From Shewanella sp. 1CM18E (lineage in GTDB: Bacteria; Pseudomonadota; Gammaproteobacteria; Enterobacterales; Shewanellaceae), in contig NZ_JALNTW010000008.1 of NCBI RefSeq assembly GCF_023161665.1, positions 176,292 to 240,291 on the forward strand: DNA of 64,000 bases. Direction: 5' to 3'. This document shows, one piece after another, positions 6,827 to 15,482 of this stretch. The notes below the pieces were generated by a model, which was not told the origin of the DNA, did not search any database, and saw only the letters and a list, made by a program, of their open reading frames with translations. A program made the position numbers and the translations under genes. Each line of letters starts with the position of its first letter. Position 1 is the first letter of the stretch.

Positions 6827-6853
6827 AAAAAAAAGCCCACTCAATGAGTGGGC
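6827..6853 (-). terminator. Intrinsic terminator of transcript copy 2
   Basis: Perfect 8-bp stem GCCCACTC/GAGTGGGC (6835-6842, 6846-6853) with a 3-nt loop and a following T run on the minus strand. The stem sequence differs from that of copy 1 although flanking bases are shared, so the stem has been maintained. Confidence 0.9.
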
Positions 6854-7011
6854 AAGACATTTCAAGTGTTCCTAGCGGAAATTGGTTAGCGCGCCAGCGA
6901 TAATCAATGGCAAACAGCTCAGTAATCTAACTAAAGCAATTTGCGACTTGGTCTATAAACATCTAAAAGATGTAATAAAGGTTGATGGAAACTGATACGA
7001 CCTAAGGAGGG

Positions 7012-7104
7012 TTAGCCCTTAAAGGTCATGGCGTATAAACCGCCACGCAAAACATCTGTATTTAACCAAGCGCTTTGCGAATAAATAGTGTGACTAAAAA
7101 ACAT
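7012..7104 (-). CDS. 30-residue conserved small protein, copy 2
   Basis: A 30-residue peptide, MFFSHTIYSQSA followed by WLNTDVLRGGLYAMTFKG. ATG start with GGAG 8 nt upstream. About 13 of the last 18 residues are identical to the copy-1 peptide, including the run VLRGGLYAM. The family is unknown to me. The short hydrophobic N-terminus (FFSHTIY) is too short for a signal peptide. Downstream of the same leader core and operator as copy 1, so the two peptides are probably co-expressed. Confidence 0.7.
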   Translation of the reverse strand: MFFSHTIYSQSAWLNTDVLRGGLYAMTFKG

Positions 7105-7176
7105 ATTGATTACTCCAAACAAAGTTGAATTCCTAATACTCTACTTTAGTAAAAGCCGTTCTTTGGCTTGTAGAGT

Positions 7177-7223
7177 CAACTTGTCGCTCGATTCCTTGGA
7201 GAATTATCCTTCCTGGATAGACT
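7177..7223 (-). promoter_or_regulatory. Conserved leader core, copy 2 (hairpin with AGGAA loop, anti-SD)
   Basis: Differs from copy 1 at only two of 47 positions. The hairpin is TATCC-AGGAA-GGATA (7205-7219). CTCCAAG (7195-7201, minus strand) can pair over 7 nt, one pair being G-U, with the Shine-Dalgarno stretch TTTGGAG (7113-7119) about 80 nt downstream, which could sequester the ribosome binding site. Confidence 0.6.
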
Positions 7224-7261
7224 AAGTGCCGATAAGCACCATTGCTTACCCGACGAAGATA

Positions 7262-7340
7262 ATTATAAATAACTGTAATTTTATTACAAGCTTTTTCTTC
7301 AAAAAACTCAAAAACGGCGATTTTACGTTATTTTATTACA
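7262..7340 (-). promoter_or_regulatory. Promoter with HexR-like operator pair, copy 2
   Basis: -10 TATAAT (7262-7267), -35 TTGTAA (7284-7289), 16-bp spacer, as in copy 1. Perfect TGTAAT-TTT-ATTACA palindrome at 7274-7288; a second site with 13/15 matches at 7326-7340, centred 52 bp upstream, about five helical turns. The repeated geometry suggests cooperative or looping occupancy by one regulator, most likely HexR. Confidence 0.7.
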
Positions 7341-7395
7341 TTATTTATTAGCTTTCGATATTATTCGATCACCCAAAGCCTACTCTAAATAAAAA

Positions 7396-7420
7396 AACCG
7401 ACACTAAAGCAGTATCGGTT
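7396..7420 (-). terminator. Intrinsic terminator of the M17 aminopeptidase gene
   Basis: Stem AACCGACACT/AGTATCGGTT with one mismatch and a 5-nt loop, followed on the minus strand by seven T residues; lies 35 bp beyond the stop codon. Confidence 0.8.
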
Positions 7421-7454
7421 TTAATCATAAGCAGGCTCAACAATAGATCGAAAT

Positions 7455-8987
7455 CTATTCCGCAGTCATGTAAGCAAATAACCCTACTAACGGAGTAGCC
7501 GTTGGCGTACCGTATTGTGGGTGGCCTTCAGTTGCGCTACCAGCAATATCAATATGGCTATAGGCAATTGGCATTGCAGCGTTAAGCCCGTGTCGACTCA
7601 AACCCGAAGCTTCAATTAAGAACGCCGCAGGGTACTGATGACCACGAGCTGTAACCGATGACGGTGCATTATTCGATGACAACATATCAGCTGCTGCAGA
7701 TGGGTCGACAATTTGACTAAAGTCATCACGACGTAGTTGGCTCACCTCTATTGGTTCACCCCATATTGATGCTTTTGCCTGCATACTGTTAGCCACGTTT
7801 GCTTGCTTAGCAACGCTGTTTTCGACCACTGCTGTATAACCGCCGTAACAACGCACAACATGGCCGGTTAGCGTCGCGACCGAGAACATTTGCGGTTTAA
7901 CCGCATTAACCGCCTTCAAACGCAAATGCGAGAGCAAGTCTGCCAGCACTAAACGACCTTCGGCATCGGTATTACCGATACGCACACGCTTGCCCGCATG
8001 GCCAGTAATAATCTCATCTGTTACAAACGCTTCACTGCCAATGCTGTTGCGCACTAAGCCTAGTTCTGCGACCACTCTTATGCCTTTAGGCTTAAGTAAA
8101 CTAATGGTTTTCATTAACCCTGCAACTGCTGCTGCACCGCCTTTGTCTCGGCTCATACCCGCCATACCACCAGCGATTTTTAAATCAGCGCCACCAGTGT
8201 CATACACCACACCTTTACCGGCAAATAGGAAGGTTTTTTCAATATCCCCTTCGCCAACATACTCAAGCTTAACTACGCGTGGTTGATGCCTAAGCACTGC
8301 AAAAGAAGAACGACCAACAGCACAAAGCAATGGATAGTCACGCTCGAGAATATCTCTATCTTCCACAACACTCATTGTTAGACCAGAGTCTTGCAATGCA
8401 TCAATACAGTAATCAGCAAAAGCAGGGGCTGACATACGCTCAGGTTCAGTACCGCATAAATCACGAGCCAATACTCGTCCAGCTTCAATAGCTGTCAGCG
8501 TAGCGCCATTATTGCCACTTAATATACCAATTGCTTCTAATGGCTCATCTGCGCCACCGGCTTCTCTTAGCTCTAGCGCTTGCCAAAGTGCTTGGCCACA
8601 CGCAAGCGCGGCAACTTGCTGAGCATGTTGATAACGCTGTTGGTTGATACTGTCTACAAGTAAAAGCGGCCTTTTAGCACCCGCCTCTTTAGCAACCTTA
8701 ATCCCTTCGCGCGCCGCATCGGCAAAAATCCGCACATCTTGGTAGTCATCATCTGCGTGTTTAACAGGGGCAATGATCAACCTACCACCAGCCATACCCG
8801 GTGCAAAAAGTAAGGTTACCGATTTACCGACACGCTGATCGATCTTTTGCCCATGACTTGCCAACATTGCTACTTCGTCAAGCTGAATCGATGTCACATC
8901 AGCTGTGACTACAACTAATGCATCCCAGCCATTTCCCTCAAAAATCGCATCTTGCTCTGACACATCAACAAACTTTACTGACCCCAT
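7455..8987 (-). CDS. M17 family leucyl aminopeptidase
   Basis: A 510-residue cytosolic metallo-aminopeptidase that removes N-terminal residues from peptides. The C-terminal catalytic domain is complete: K258 and D263 (GKGVVYDTGG), D281 (SRDKGGAA), D341 and E343 with R345 in the family signature NTDAEGRL (339-346). These bind the two metal ions and bicarbonate. The N-terminal domain is divergent from E. coli PepA, so it is one of the additional M17 paralogues rather than clearly pepA or pepB. ATG start with AAGGAAAGG upstream. Divergent from the dipeptidase pepD, suggesting a shared role in peptide use. Confidence 0.88.
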   Translation of the reverse strand: MGSVKFVDVSEQDAIFEGNGWDALVVVTADVTSIQLDEVAMLASHGQKIDQRVGKSVTLLFAPGMAGGRLIIAPVKHADDDYQDVRIFADAAREGIKVAKEAGAKRPLLLVDSINQQRYQHAQQVAALACGQALWQALELREAGGADEPLEAIGILSGNNGATLTAIEAGRVLARDLCGTEPERMSAPAFADYCIDALQDSGLTMSVVEDRDILERDYPLLCAVGRSSFAVLRHQPRVVKLEYVGEGDIEKTFLFAGKGVVYDTGGADLKIAGGMAGMSRDKGGAAAVAGLMKTISLLKPKGIRVVAELGLVRNSIGSEAFVTDEIITGHAGKRVRIGNTDAEGRLVLADLLSHLRLKAVNAVKPQMFSVATLTGHVVRCYGGYTAVVENSVAKQANVANSMQAKASIWGEPIEVSQLRRDDFSQIVDPSAAADMLSSNNAPSSVTARGHQYPAAFLIEASGLSRHGLNAAMPIAYSHIDIAGSATEGHPQYGTPTATPLVGLFAYMTAE

Positions 8988-9270
8988 AACCTTTCCTTCT
9001 TATATTTTATTTTGTCATCGTGCCAGCTTGTTTATGTGGCAAAACAACTTATTTGCTAACGCATTATTCCCCGAATATGCCCCGATTACCAATCACTTCA
9101 TGCAACATGAAAAAGTCAGTGGAAACTTAGGCTGACAAGCTAAGACGGCAGCCTCTGTAAACGACTCCGCAGCGCACTTAGACTATGTTAGACTGTGACT
9201 ATTTCAAGCCTCAAGCGCACTTCAGTTAAACCAATTTTGCTGCGCATTTTATTAAAATAGGGGATTATAA

Positions 9271-10731
9271 GTGACCACACTAAGTCAATTACAACCACAA
9301 GCACTTTGGCAATGGTTCGAGCAAATTTGTGCCATTCCACATCCATCTAAACATGAGCAGGCACTAAGCGCCCATATTCAAGCTTGGGCTAAAGACAAGC
9401 AACTCGATGTTGTTGAAGATAAGGTGGGTAACCTTATTATCAAAAAGCCAGCAACTGCAGGTATGGAACACTGTAAAACTGTAGTGTTGCAGGCTCATAT
9501 TGATATGGTGCCACAAAAAAATGCCGATAAAGTGCATGATTTTGAAAAAGATCCAATCGAAGCGTATGTCGACGGTGACTGGGTTAAAGCTAAAGGTACA
9601 ACCCTAGGTGCTGATAACGGCATAGGTATGGCATCAGCCCTTGCAGTATTAGGTGCCGATGACATTGCTCATGGCCCACTTGAAGTACTATTAACCATTG
9701 ATGAAGAAGCTGGCATGACAGGCGCATTCGGTTTAGAAGCTGGTATGCTTGAAGCAGAGATTTTAATCAATACCGACTCAGAGCAAGAAGGTGAGATCTA
9801 CATGGGTTGTGCTGGCGGTGTTGATGCTCAGCTAACAGTGCCTATGGTTTGGCAATCACCAGAGCCTACAAATGCCAGTTATAAACTGTCAATTTCAGGC
9901 CTTAAAGGTGGCCACTCAGGAGTGAACATTCATTTAGGCCGCGGTAATGCCAACAAGCTTTTAGCGCGCTTCTTATTTGACTATGCTGATGAGCTTGCTA
10001 TCGAGCTCACTCAATTTGTTGGCGGCTCACTGCGTAATGCGATTCCACGTGAAGCGGCTATCAGCTTTATGATCCCGCCAGAGAACCTAACATTACTGCA
10101 GACTCGTATCGGTGAATTCCAAGCGCTAGTACGTGAAGAACTGGCAATTGCAGATCCTGGTACTGTGTTAACTCTCGACGAAATCCCAGCTGAAAAACAA
10201 GTGATGAGTGAAGACTCACAGCAGATCTTAGTTGACCTGCTAAATGCTTGTCCTAACGGCGTGATCCGCATGAGTGATGAAGTTGAAGGCGTAACTGAAA
10301 CTTCGTTAAACGTTGGTGTTATCAGTACTGATAATGAAAACGTACAGATCCTATGCCTTATCCGCTCATTAATTGATTCTGGTCGCACTGAAGTTGAAGG
10401 GGTATTAACTTCACTTGCTAACCTTGCTGGCGCAAATGTTGAATTCAGCGGCGCATACCCTGGTTGGAAGCCAGATAATAGCTCACCCGTTATGGCAAGC
10501 GTACGTGAAACCTACGAAGCCATCTACAACAAAGAGCCGACCATCATGGTGATCCATGCGGGTCTTGAGTGTGGTCTATTTAAGAAACCTTATCCAGATA
10601 TGGATATGGTATCGATTGGTCCCACGATTCGTTATCCACATAGCCCAGATGAAAAAGTGAATATCACCACTGTGGGTCAATACTGGAAGCTGCTGTTAGC
10701 CGTACTAGAACGCACGCCAGCTAAAGACTAA
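9271..10731 (+). CDS. pepD: Cytosol non-specific dipeptidase PepD (aminoacyl-histidine dipeptidase)
   Basis: A 486-residue M20-family di-zinc peptidase cleaving Xaa-His and other dipeptides. Metal-site motifs in order: LQAHIDMV with H76, GADNGIG with D115, the EE pair at 145-146 (TIDEEAGMTG), NTDSEQEG near 167-174, and a late His in IRYPHSPDE. The lid/dimerisation domain with GLKGGHSGVNIH lies in the middle. Length equals the E. coli enzyme (485). Start is GTG, preceded by AGGGGAT. Confidence 0.93.
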   Translation: MTTLSQLQPQALWQWFEQICAIPHPSKHEQALSAHIQAWAKDKQLDVVEDKVGNLIIKKPATAGMEHCKTVVLQAHIDMVPQKNADKVHDFEKDPIEAYVDGDWVKAKGTTLGADNGIGMASALAVLGADDIAHGPLEVLLTIDEEAGMTGAFGLEAGMLEAEILINTDSEQEGEIYMGCAGGVDAQLTVPMVWQSPEPTNASYKLSISGLKGGHSGVNIHLGRGNANKLLARFLFDYADELAIELTQFVGGSLRNAIPREAAISFMIPPENLTLLQTRIGEFQALVREELAIADPGTVLTLDEIPAEKQVMSEDSQQILVDLLNACPNGVIRMSDEVEGVTETSLNVGVISTDNENVQILCLIRSLIDSGRTEVEGVLTSLANLAGANVEFSGAYPGWKPDNSSPVMASVRETYEAIYNKEPTIMVIHAGLECGLFKKPYPDMDMVSIGPTIRYPHSPDEKVNITTVGQYWKLLLAVLERTPAKD

Positions 10732-10760
10732 CCATTGGTTTAAATACGTTACGTAATGCA

Positions 10761-10802
10761 AGGCCACTTAGCTAATTATCTAGCAATAAGTGGCCTTTTT
10801 TC
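10761..10802 (+). terminator. Intrinsic terminator of pepD
   Basis: Long stem AGGCCACTTA/TAAGTGGCCT extended by GCTA/TAGC, then a T-rich run. The other strand lacks a T tract, so it serves pepD and not the convergent dinB. Confidence 0.85.
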
Positions 10803-10823
10803 TTTATAACGAAAAAATAAAGG

Positions 10824-11900
10824 TTAAAAACCTAAATCCATCTGTGACTGGTCAATATCTACATGATTGTCATTCACTTGATTGGATGCGAGACCCACCG
10901 ACACACCGAGTAAACGGATCCCGCGCTCATGCTGCCGCTCCATTGCCTGCTCAAGTAACTGATAAAACAAGTTCACCGAGATCTCATCACTACGATGCTC
11001 AATGGTCGTCTGTTTAAAGTCTTCAAACTTAAGCTTTACAACTTGTTTGTTGATCACCCTGTCTTTAGCACCACGACTCACTCTAGCACCAAGTTCTTGA
11101 ATTAACTGCGGCATCACAGCACGGCACTGCTCTAGGGTATGAATATCTTTTGCTAATGTGGTTTCGACTCCAACAGATTTTCGTTCACGATTAGGTGAAA
11201 TACCGCGTTTATCAACGCCTTTTGCACGCTCAATCAATACCGCACCAAACTTACCAAAACGCTCGATGAGCTTTGCCTCTGGATAAGCTTGAACATCACT
11301 GCAAGTATGTAAACCGAGATCTGCGAGCTTTTTGGCGGTTACCTTGCCTACTCCGGGAATTTTTATCAATGGTAAGGTTTTTACAAACTCATCAATCATG
11401 TCTGGGCGGATCACATATTGTCCATTAGGTTTATTCAAATCAGATGCAATCTTGGCTAGAAACTTAACCGGGGCGATACCTGCAGAAGCAGTAAGCCCAG
11501 TTTCAGTCAGTATATCGGTGCGGATTGCTTCAGCAATTAATGTCGCAGAACCTTTACAATACGGACTATCAGTAACATCAAGGTAGGCTTCATCAAGAGA
11601 CAAAGGTTCAATTAAGTCGGTATAGCGCTCAAATACAGCGCGGATTTGGCTAGAAACGTCTTTATAGACCTGCATACGTCCGGGAACGAGGATCAAATCA
11701 GGGCAAAGTTTTAAGGCATAACCCGATGCCATCGCTGAGCGTACGCCAAATTTACGCGCCTCATAGTTGCAGGTGCTGATCACCCCGCGGCGATCACTGC
11801 GACCACCTACGGCAATAGGTTTCCCTCTTAATTCAGGAAAATCGCGCATTTCCACTGCGGCGTAAAAGCAATCCATGTCAACGTGAATGATTTTTTGCAA
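10824..11900 (-). CDS. dinB: DNA polymerase IV
   Basis: Y-family translesion polymerase. Catalytic motifs [12 protein letters not shown] (N-terminal) and [10 protein letters not shown] carry the metal-binding Asp/Glu residues; helix-hairpin-helix [13 protein letters not shown] and the little-finger domain follow. I chose the TTG at 11900, giving [12 protein letters not shown] and 358 residues, because GGAGGA lies 7 nt upstream and the start aligns with E. coli DinB (351 residues); the longer TTG at 11918 lies only 9 bp from a LexA box and lacks a ribosome site. Regulated by LexA (site at 11927-11942). Confidence 0.93.
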   Translation of the reverse strand: MQKIIHVDMDCFYAAVEMRDFPELRGKPIAVGGRSDRRGVISTCNYEARKFGVRSAMASGYALKLCPDLILVPGRMQVYKDVSSQIRAVFERYTDLIEPLSLDEAYLDVTDSPYCKGSATLIAEAIRTDILTETGLTASAGIAPVKFLAKIASDLNKPNGQYVIRPDMIDEFVKTLPLIKIPGVGKVTAKKLADLGLHTCSDVQAYPEAKLIERFGKFGAVLIERAKGVDKRGISPNRERKSVGVETTLAKDIHTLEQCRAVMPQLIQELGARVSRGAKDRVINKQVVKLKFEDFKQTTIEHRSDEISVNLFYQLLEQAMERQHERGIRLLGVSVGLASNQVNDNHVDIDQSQMDLGF

Positions 11901-11926
11901 GCCAGTATCCTCCGCCAATAATGATA

Positions 11927-11942
11927 CTGTATAAAAACACAG
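11927..11942 (-). promoter_or_regulatory. LexA (SOS) box of dinB
   Basis: CTGT-ATAAAAAC-ACAG fits CTGT-N8-ACAG perfectly and lies 27 bp upstream of the chosen dinB start, so dinB should be SOS-induced. Confidence 0.85.
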
Positions 11943-11998
11943 TGCACAATAAAAAGCGCATTTTCACGATTGAGAAATAGCGGGCTATGACTATTCAC

Positions 11999-12024
11999 AA
12001 AAAAAGGAGCCAAACGGCTCCTTT
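11999..12024 (-). terminator. Intrinsic terminator of the chemoreceptor gene
   Basis: Stem AAAGGAGCC/GGCTCCTTT with a 4-nt loop, followed on the minus strand by a T run; 20 bp beyond the stop codon. Confidence 0.85.
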
Positions 12025-12044
12025 CAATAAACGAATGATAAAGG

Positions 12045-14045
12045 CTAAATCTTAAACTGTTTAATGTTGTTACCCAGTGATTCACTCACCTGAGTAAACT
12101 CATCAAAGTTATGCGATAGCGCTTCACTTGCAGCGAGTGACTCATCAGATAATGTACGTACATTTTCGATGTTACACGCAACTTCTTCAGCAACAACGGC
12201 TTGTTGACCTACTGCCGCTGAGATTTCAATAGTTTGCTGCTGAATCGCCTCAATTGCGTCAGTAATATCGCCTAATGCCACTTCAACTTTGGCGGTAAGA
12301 TCTTGACCAATATTAGCCTGCTCAACACCGGCCTCCATCACCTGCTCAGCTTCGTTAGCATTGAGCTGCAAGGTTTGAATAATCTCTTGAATATTGGCGG
12401 TTGAATCTTGGGTGCGTGAAGCCAGTGTTCTTACTTCATCGGCAACAACCGCAAAACCACGCCCTTGCTCACCCGCTCTTGCAGCTTCAATTGCTGCATT
12501 CAACGCCAGTAAATTAGTTTGCTCGGCAATGCCACGGATCACATTAAGTACTTCACCAATCTGCTCTGAGCGTGTTCTAAGCTGCTTAACAACCTTTGCG
12601 GCTTCAATAACTTGTACTGATAACGACTGCATCCCTTGAGTCGCCTGCGCCACAATCAGGCTGCCTTCATTAGACTGTGTTTGCGCTTTATCGGCAAACT
12701 CACTCGCTCTTTGGGCACTTGCCGCCATCTCTTGGCTAGTGTGAGCCATTTCAGTCGCCGCGGTAGCTACTGAAGCAATCTCATGCTTTTGCTGAGCTAC
12801 AGATTGTAACGCTCTAGAGCTGACATCAGATGCAGCAGCTACCCCTTGCTCTACTTGTAGCGTTAACTCACGAGTTTCTTGCAGCATTCCCTGCACTTTA
12901 GCCGCAAAACGGTTAAATGCATCTCCAAGCTGTCCTAGTTCATCTTCACGATTAATATCAATACGCTTGGCTAAATCACTATCGCCTTCGGCAATATCTT
13001 CCATTGCGGCTAACAATTGATTGATCTGCTTTCTGAACGGTAGCAAAGTGCCCCACACAGTAATGCCCACTAACGCCATGATGAGTATCGACAATAATAT
13101 TGAATTAACGATTGCCTCTGAAACCGGTGCTTCGATCACTTCAACTGGTAACATAAAGGCTAAGTGCCATTTTTGCTCAGGATACTCTCCGCCGACATCA
13201 ATAAAAATAACTCGCTGTAACTCGCCCTTAAACATGACTTCAGCAAAGCCCGTGCTTTGTGATTGCATTTGGCGACTTAGCTCTGCAAAGCCTTGTGAAT
13301 CTTTAAATTGGCTATCAATTTTTGCCGCTTCAGAACCCGGTGGAAACTTGTCTGAAAAGCCTGGGAAATAAACCAGCTTACCTGCATCTGTGGTTAAAAA
13401 TGCCTGACCTTCACCTTGGTATTTAATTGGCGCTAGCAGTTCGCTACCTATGGTATCAATCAAGATATCCATACCGCCGATCCCAATAAATCGACCAGAC
13501 TTATCTTTAACAATGGTTTTTACTGTTGTAGAAATCGAACCGTCGTTGGCATCAACCGCTGGATCGCCAACAAACATGCCATCTTTTTCAATCGCCTCAT
13601 GCCACCACGGGCGTTTATTCGTAAAATACTCACTGTCGTTATAGCGACCATTCAAATCGAAATACTCAAAGGTATTGGCCGAACCAAAAAACACTGACTT
13701 AATATCGCTGTCTTTATCAGAGAAGTGCTTAAAATATTCAACTACTGATGGATAATCTTTATCGCGGGAGAGATCGCTTAAACGCGCATTATACTGGCTG
13801 AACCAGTTAACGACTGTCGGATCGGCAAATATGGCATGAATAAGCTGGCCTTTAGCCTCAAAGTAGCTGCGAACTTCCGTAGACTTTAATTGAACTAGGC
13901 TGCTCAGATCGTTATCGATTTGCTGACGGGTGCTGCTACTTTCATTTTTAACCAGAAATACCGCTACCACGGTAAATAGCACAGCAAGTGCACCAACAAT
14001 TGTCACAACAAGCTGCATACTCAATGAACGTTTAAACCACTGCAT
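12045..14045 (-). CDS. Methyl-accepting chemotaxis protein with Cache-type sensor
   Basis: A 666-residue transmembrane chemoreceptor. TM1 is about residues 11-31; a periplasmic sensor of about 270 residues follows, with [16 protein letters not shown] and [12 protein letters not shown] typical of double-Cache domains; TM2 is about 310-330; then a HAMP linker and the long methyl-accepting coiled coil. The signalling tip [19 protein letters not shown] and [13 protein letters not shown] are intact, so it can bind CheA/CheW. No pentapeptide for CheR/CheB is seen at the C-terminus (ends NNIKQFKI). Single gene with its own terminator. Ligand unknown; dCache sensors often bind amino acids or organic acids. 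Confidence 0.9.
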   Translation of the reverse strand: MQWFKRSLSMQLVVTIVGALAVLFTVVAVFLVKNESSSTRQQIDNDLSSLVQLKSTEVRSYFEAKGQLIHAIFADPTVVNWFSQYNARLSDLSRDKDYPSVVEYFKHFSDKDSDIKSVFFGSANTFEYFDLNGRYNDSEYFTNKRPWWHEAIEKDGMFVGDPAVDANDGSISTTVKTIVKDKSGRFIGIGGMDILIDTIGSELLAPIKYQGEGQAFLTTDAGKLVYFPGFSDKFPPGSEAAKIDSQFKDSQGFAELSRQMQSQSTGFAEVMFKGELQRVIFIDVGGEYPEQKWHLAFMLPVEVIEAPVSEAIVNSILLSILIMALVGITVWGTLLPFRKQINQLLAAMEDIAEGDSDLAKRIDINREDELGQLGDAFNRFAAKVQGMLQETRELTLQVEQGVAAASDVSSRALQSVAQQKHEIASVATAATEMAHTSQEMAASAQRASEFADKAQTQSNEGSLIVAQATQGMQSLSVQVIEAAKVVKQLRTRSEQIGEVLNVIRGIAEQTNLLALNAAIEAARAGEQGRGFAVVADEVRTLASRTQDSTANIQEIIQTLQLNANEAEQVMEAGVEQANIGQDLTAKVEVALGDITDAIEAIQQQTIEISAAVGQQAVVAEEVACNIENVRTLSDESLAASEALSHNFDEFTQVSESLGNNIKQFKI

Positions 14046-14426
14046 TGACTCCCCTCTTTGTTATTTTTTTAAGTAGGTTCCGTTATCAGGTAGTCACAAA
14101 TCTAACAGAAAAGAGTGCAGATTAAAGTAGTTAATCTAGTAACAAGGGCTAACGTTAGTAAAAGTACACATGTAGCCAACAGTAACAATATTTAACCAGA
14201 GACTAATATTAAGCAAAAACCGTTACTAAAGCCGCAGTAACAAAAACAATGGCCTAATTTATTGTCCTTTATTGGTCTATATACCTAGGCTGCGACAAGC
14301 CCAAATAATATGTAAATATTTAGTTCAATAAATGGGTATAAGAAATGAAGTCGAAAGTCTGACGCTAACAACTTTTACGATACAGCTCTGTTAAGCATTA
14401 AAACTAAGGATTACTAAATTAAGAGC
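14046..14426. other. Intergenic region, no feature recognised
   Basis: About 380 AT-rich bases between the chemoreceptor promoter side and a small orphan gene. I see no repeat, RNA gene or convincing operator. Confidence 0.4.
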
Positions 14427-14639
14427 TTAAAAAAGAGTGGTTAACATCGCTAGCTCTTCTCGAGATAACACAGAGCGCGTAGTGATAGGATTAGCCAGCA
14501 CATCAGTTGAGGATTTCCCCATATTTACAAGCTTAGCTTGTTGCTTTTCATAGCGCTCAATGCACTCAAGCAAAAAGTCTACTTGGAACTGGCTATCGCG
14601 ATCTAGAGCCGCTGTATTTGATTTTAAAACGCTAAACAT
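14427..14639 (-). CDS. Hypothetical small soluble protein
   Basis: A 70-residue protein starting at 14639, where AGGAGG sits 7 nt upstream; the frame could begin 15 nt earlier but without a ribosome site. It is polar with a likely helix DSQFQVDFLLECIERYEKQQ (residues 14-33) and a second near the C-terminus (SREELAMLTTLF). No family recognised. No operon partner. The strong ribosome site argues that it is a real gene. Confidence 0.6.
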   Translation of the reverse strand: MFSVLKSNTAALDRDSQFQVDFLLECIERYEKQQAKLVNMGKSSTDVLANPITTRSVLSREELAMLTTLF

Positions 14640-15002
14640 AAGCTTCCTCCTCATGCCAGTTAACTAAGGGGTCTCTAACCAATGATAAGGTGCTTATTAA
14701 CAAGGGTTAGTGTCGAATCTACGCTCAATATACTGAGTACCTACATATAATAGGCCGCTTTAGCTGAATACTTGCTGTACAGTTATCTTGAGCGACTTCC
14801 CTTTCAACGATTTAAGTATAGACAAGAATTTTTAGGCGGTAGCGCTTTCTACGATGTTTTTCACAGGCACAGGCAGGGCTTAGCTCACTGCTGATAAACC
14901 CAAAAATGACTCCTTCATAAAACCTTGTTAGTTACTAAACTTTGCCCATAAAAAAGACGCTGTAAGCGTCTGTTTTTATTAACTATGATATAGCGTATCT
15001 CG
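14640..15002. other. Intergenic region, mostly featureless
   Basis: Holds the promoter side of the 70-residue gene and the terminator of the bacterioferritin operon at 14950-14971. Nothing else was recognised. Confidence 0.4.
14950..14971 (-). terminator. Terminator of the bfr operon
   Basis: Stem AGACGC/GCGTCT with a 5-nt loop and T runs on both sides, so it may act in both directions. Confidence 0.75.
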
Positions 15003-15470
15003 CTACATTTTACTTTGTAGATAATTTTGTAAACCAACTTTGTCGATTAAACCAAGCTGCTTTTCAAGCCAATACATATGGTCAGACTCGGTTTCTTCTA
15101 GTAGTACTTCAAGGATCTCACGACTTTCGTAGTCTTGCTTGCTTTCGCAAAGCGCTATCGCCACTCGAAGATTATCTGCCACTTGATATTCATAGGCTAA
15201 ATCGTTCTTAAGCATCTGCTCAGTATCTTTACCAATATTTAGCGGCTCACGGCTAGCAACATCTGGGGTGCCTTCTAAAAACAAAATACGCTGAACTAGC
15301 TTTTTAGCATGTTCACGTTCATCGTCACTCTCATGGGAAATGCGTTCGTGTAGTTCATTCAATCCCCAATCTTCGTACATTAAACCGTGAACAAAATACT
15401 GATCCATAGCTGATAACTCGCCGGTCAGCAATTTGTTGAGTGTATCAATGACTTCTTTGTTACCTTTCAT
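15003..15470 (-). CDS. bfr: Bacterioferritin subunit with intact ferroxidase centre, no haem ligand
   Basis: A 155-residue ferritin four-helix-bundle subunit. By alignment with E. coli Bfr the di-iron ferroxidase ligands are all present: E18, E51, H54, E94, and E128/H131 (shifted by one inserted residue from E127/H130). The haem ligand Met52 is replaced by Arg, so this subunit should oxidise Fe(II) but not bind haem. It lies 12 bp downstream of the second bfr gene in one operon; the two probably co-assemble into one shell, as reported for other bacteria with paired Bfr subunits. Confidence 0.92.
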   Translation of the reverse strand: MKGNKEVIDTLNKLLTGELSAMDQYFVHGLMYEDWGLNELHERISHESDDEREHAKKLVQRILFLEGTPDVASREPLNIGKDTEQMLKNDLAYEYQVADNLRVAIALCESKQDYESREILEVLLEETESDHMYWLEKQLGLIDKVGLQNYLQSKM

Positions 15471-15482
15471 AATCGCCTCCGG

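Larger units (their letters stand above)
6827..7255 (-). ncRNA. Structured ~430-nt transcript, copy 2
   Basis: Paralogous unit with the same order of parts: promoter/operator at 7262-7340, predicted 5' end near 7255, leader core 7177-7223, spacer hairpin CTCTAC...GTAGAG (7139-7144 with 7170-7175) whose sequence is unrelated to the copy-1 hairpin, a 30-codon frame, a 3' hairpin ACAUCU-UUU-AGAUGU (6959-6973) and a terminator. The 3' hairpin differs from copy 1 by two compensatory base-pair changes. A conserved block near 6870-6912 (GGTTAGCGCGC, AATCAATGGCA) matches copy 1. Confidence 0.7.

Noticed and set aside
6678..6875. 65-codon plus-strand frame
   Set aside because: It crosses the upstream region of copy 1 and the terminator and 3' part of copy 2 of the minus-strand transcripts, is lysine/asparagine-rich as expected from AT-rich DNA, and has no ribosome binding site.
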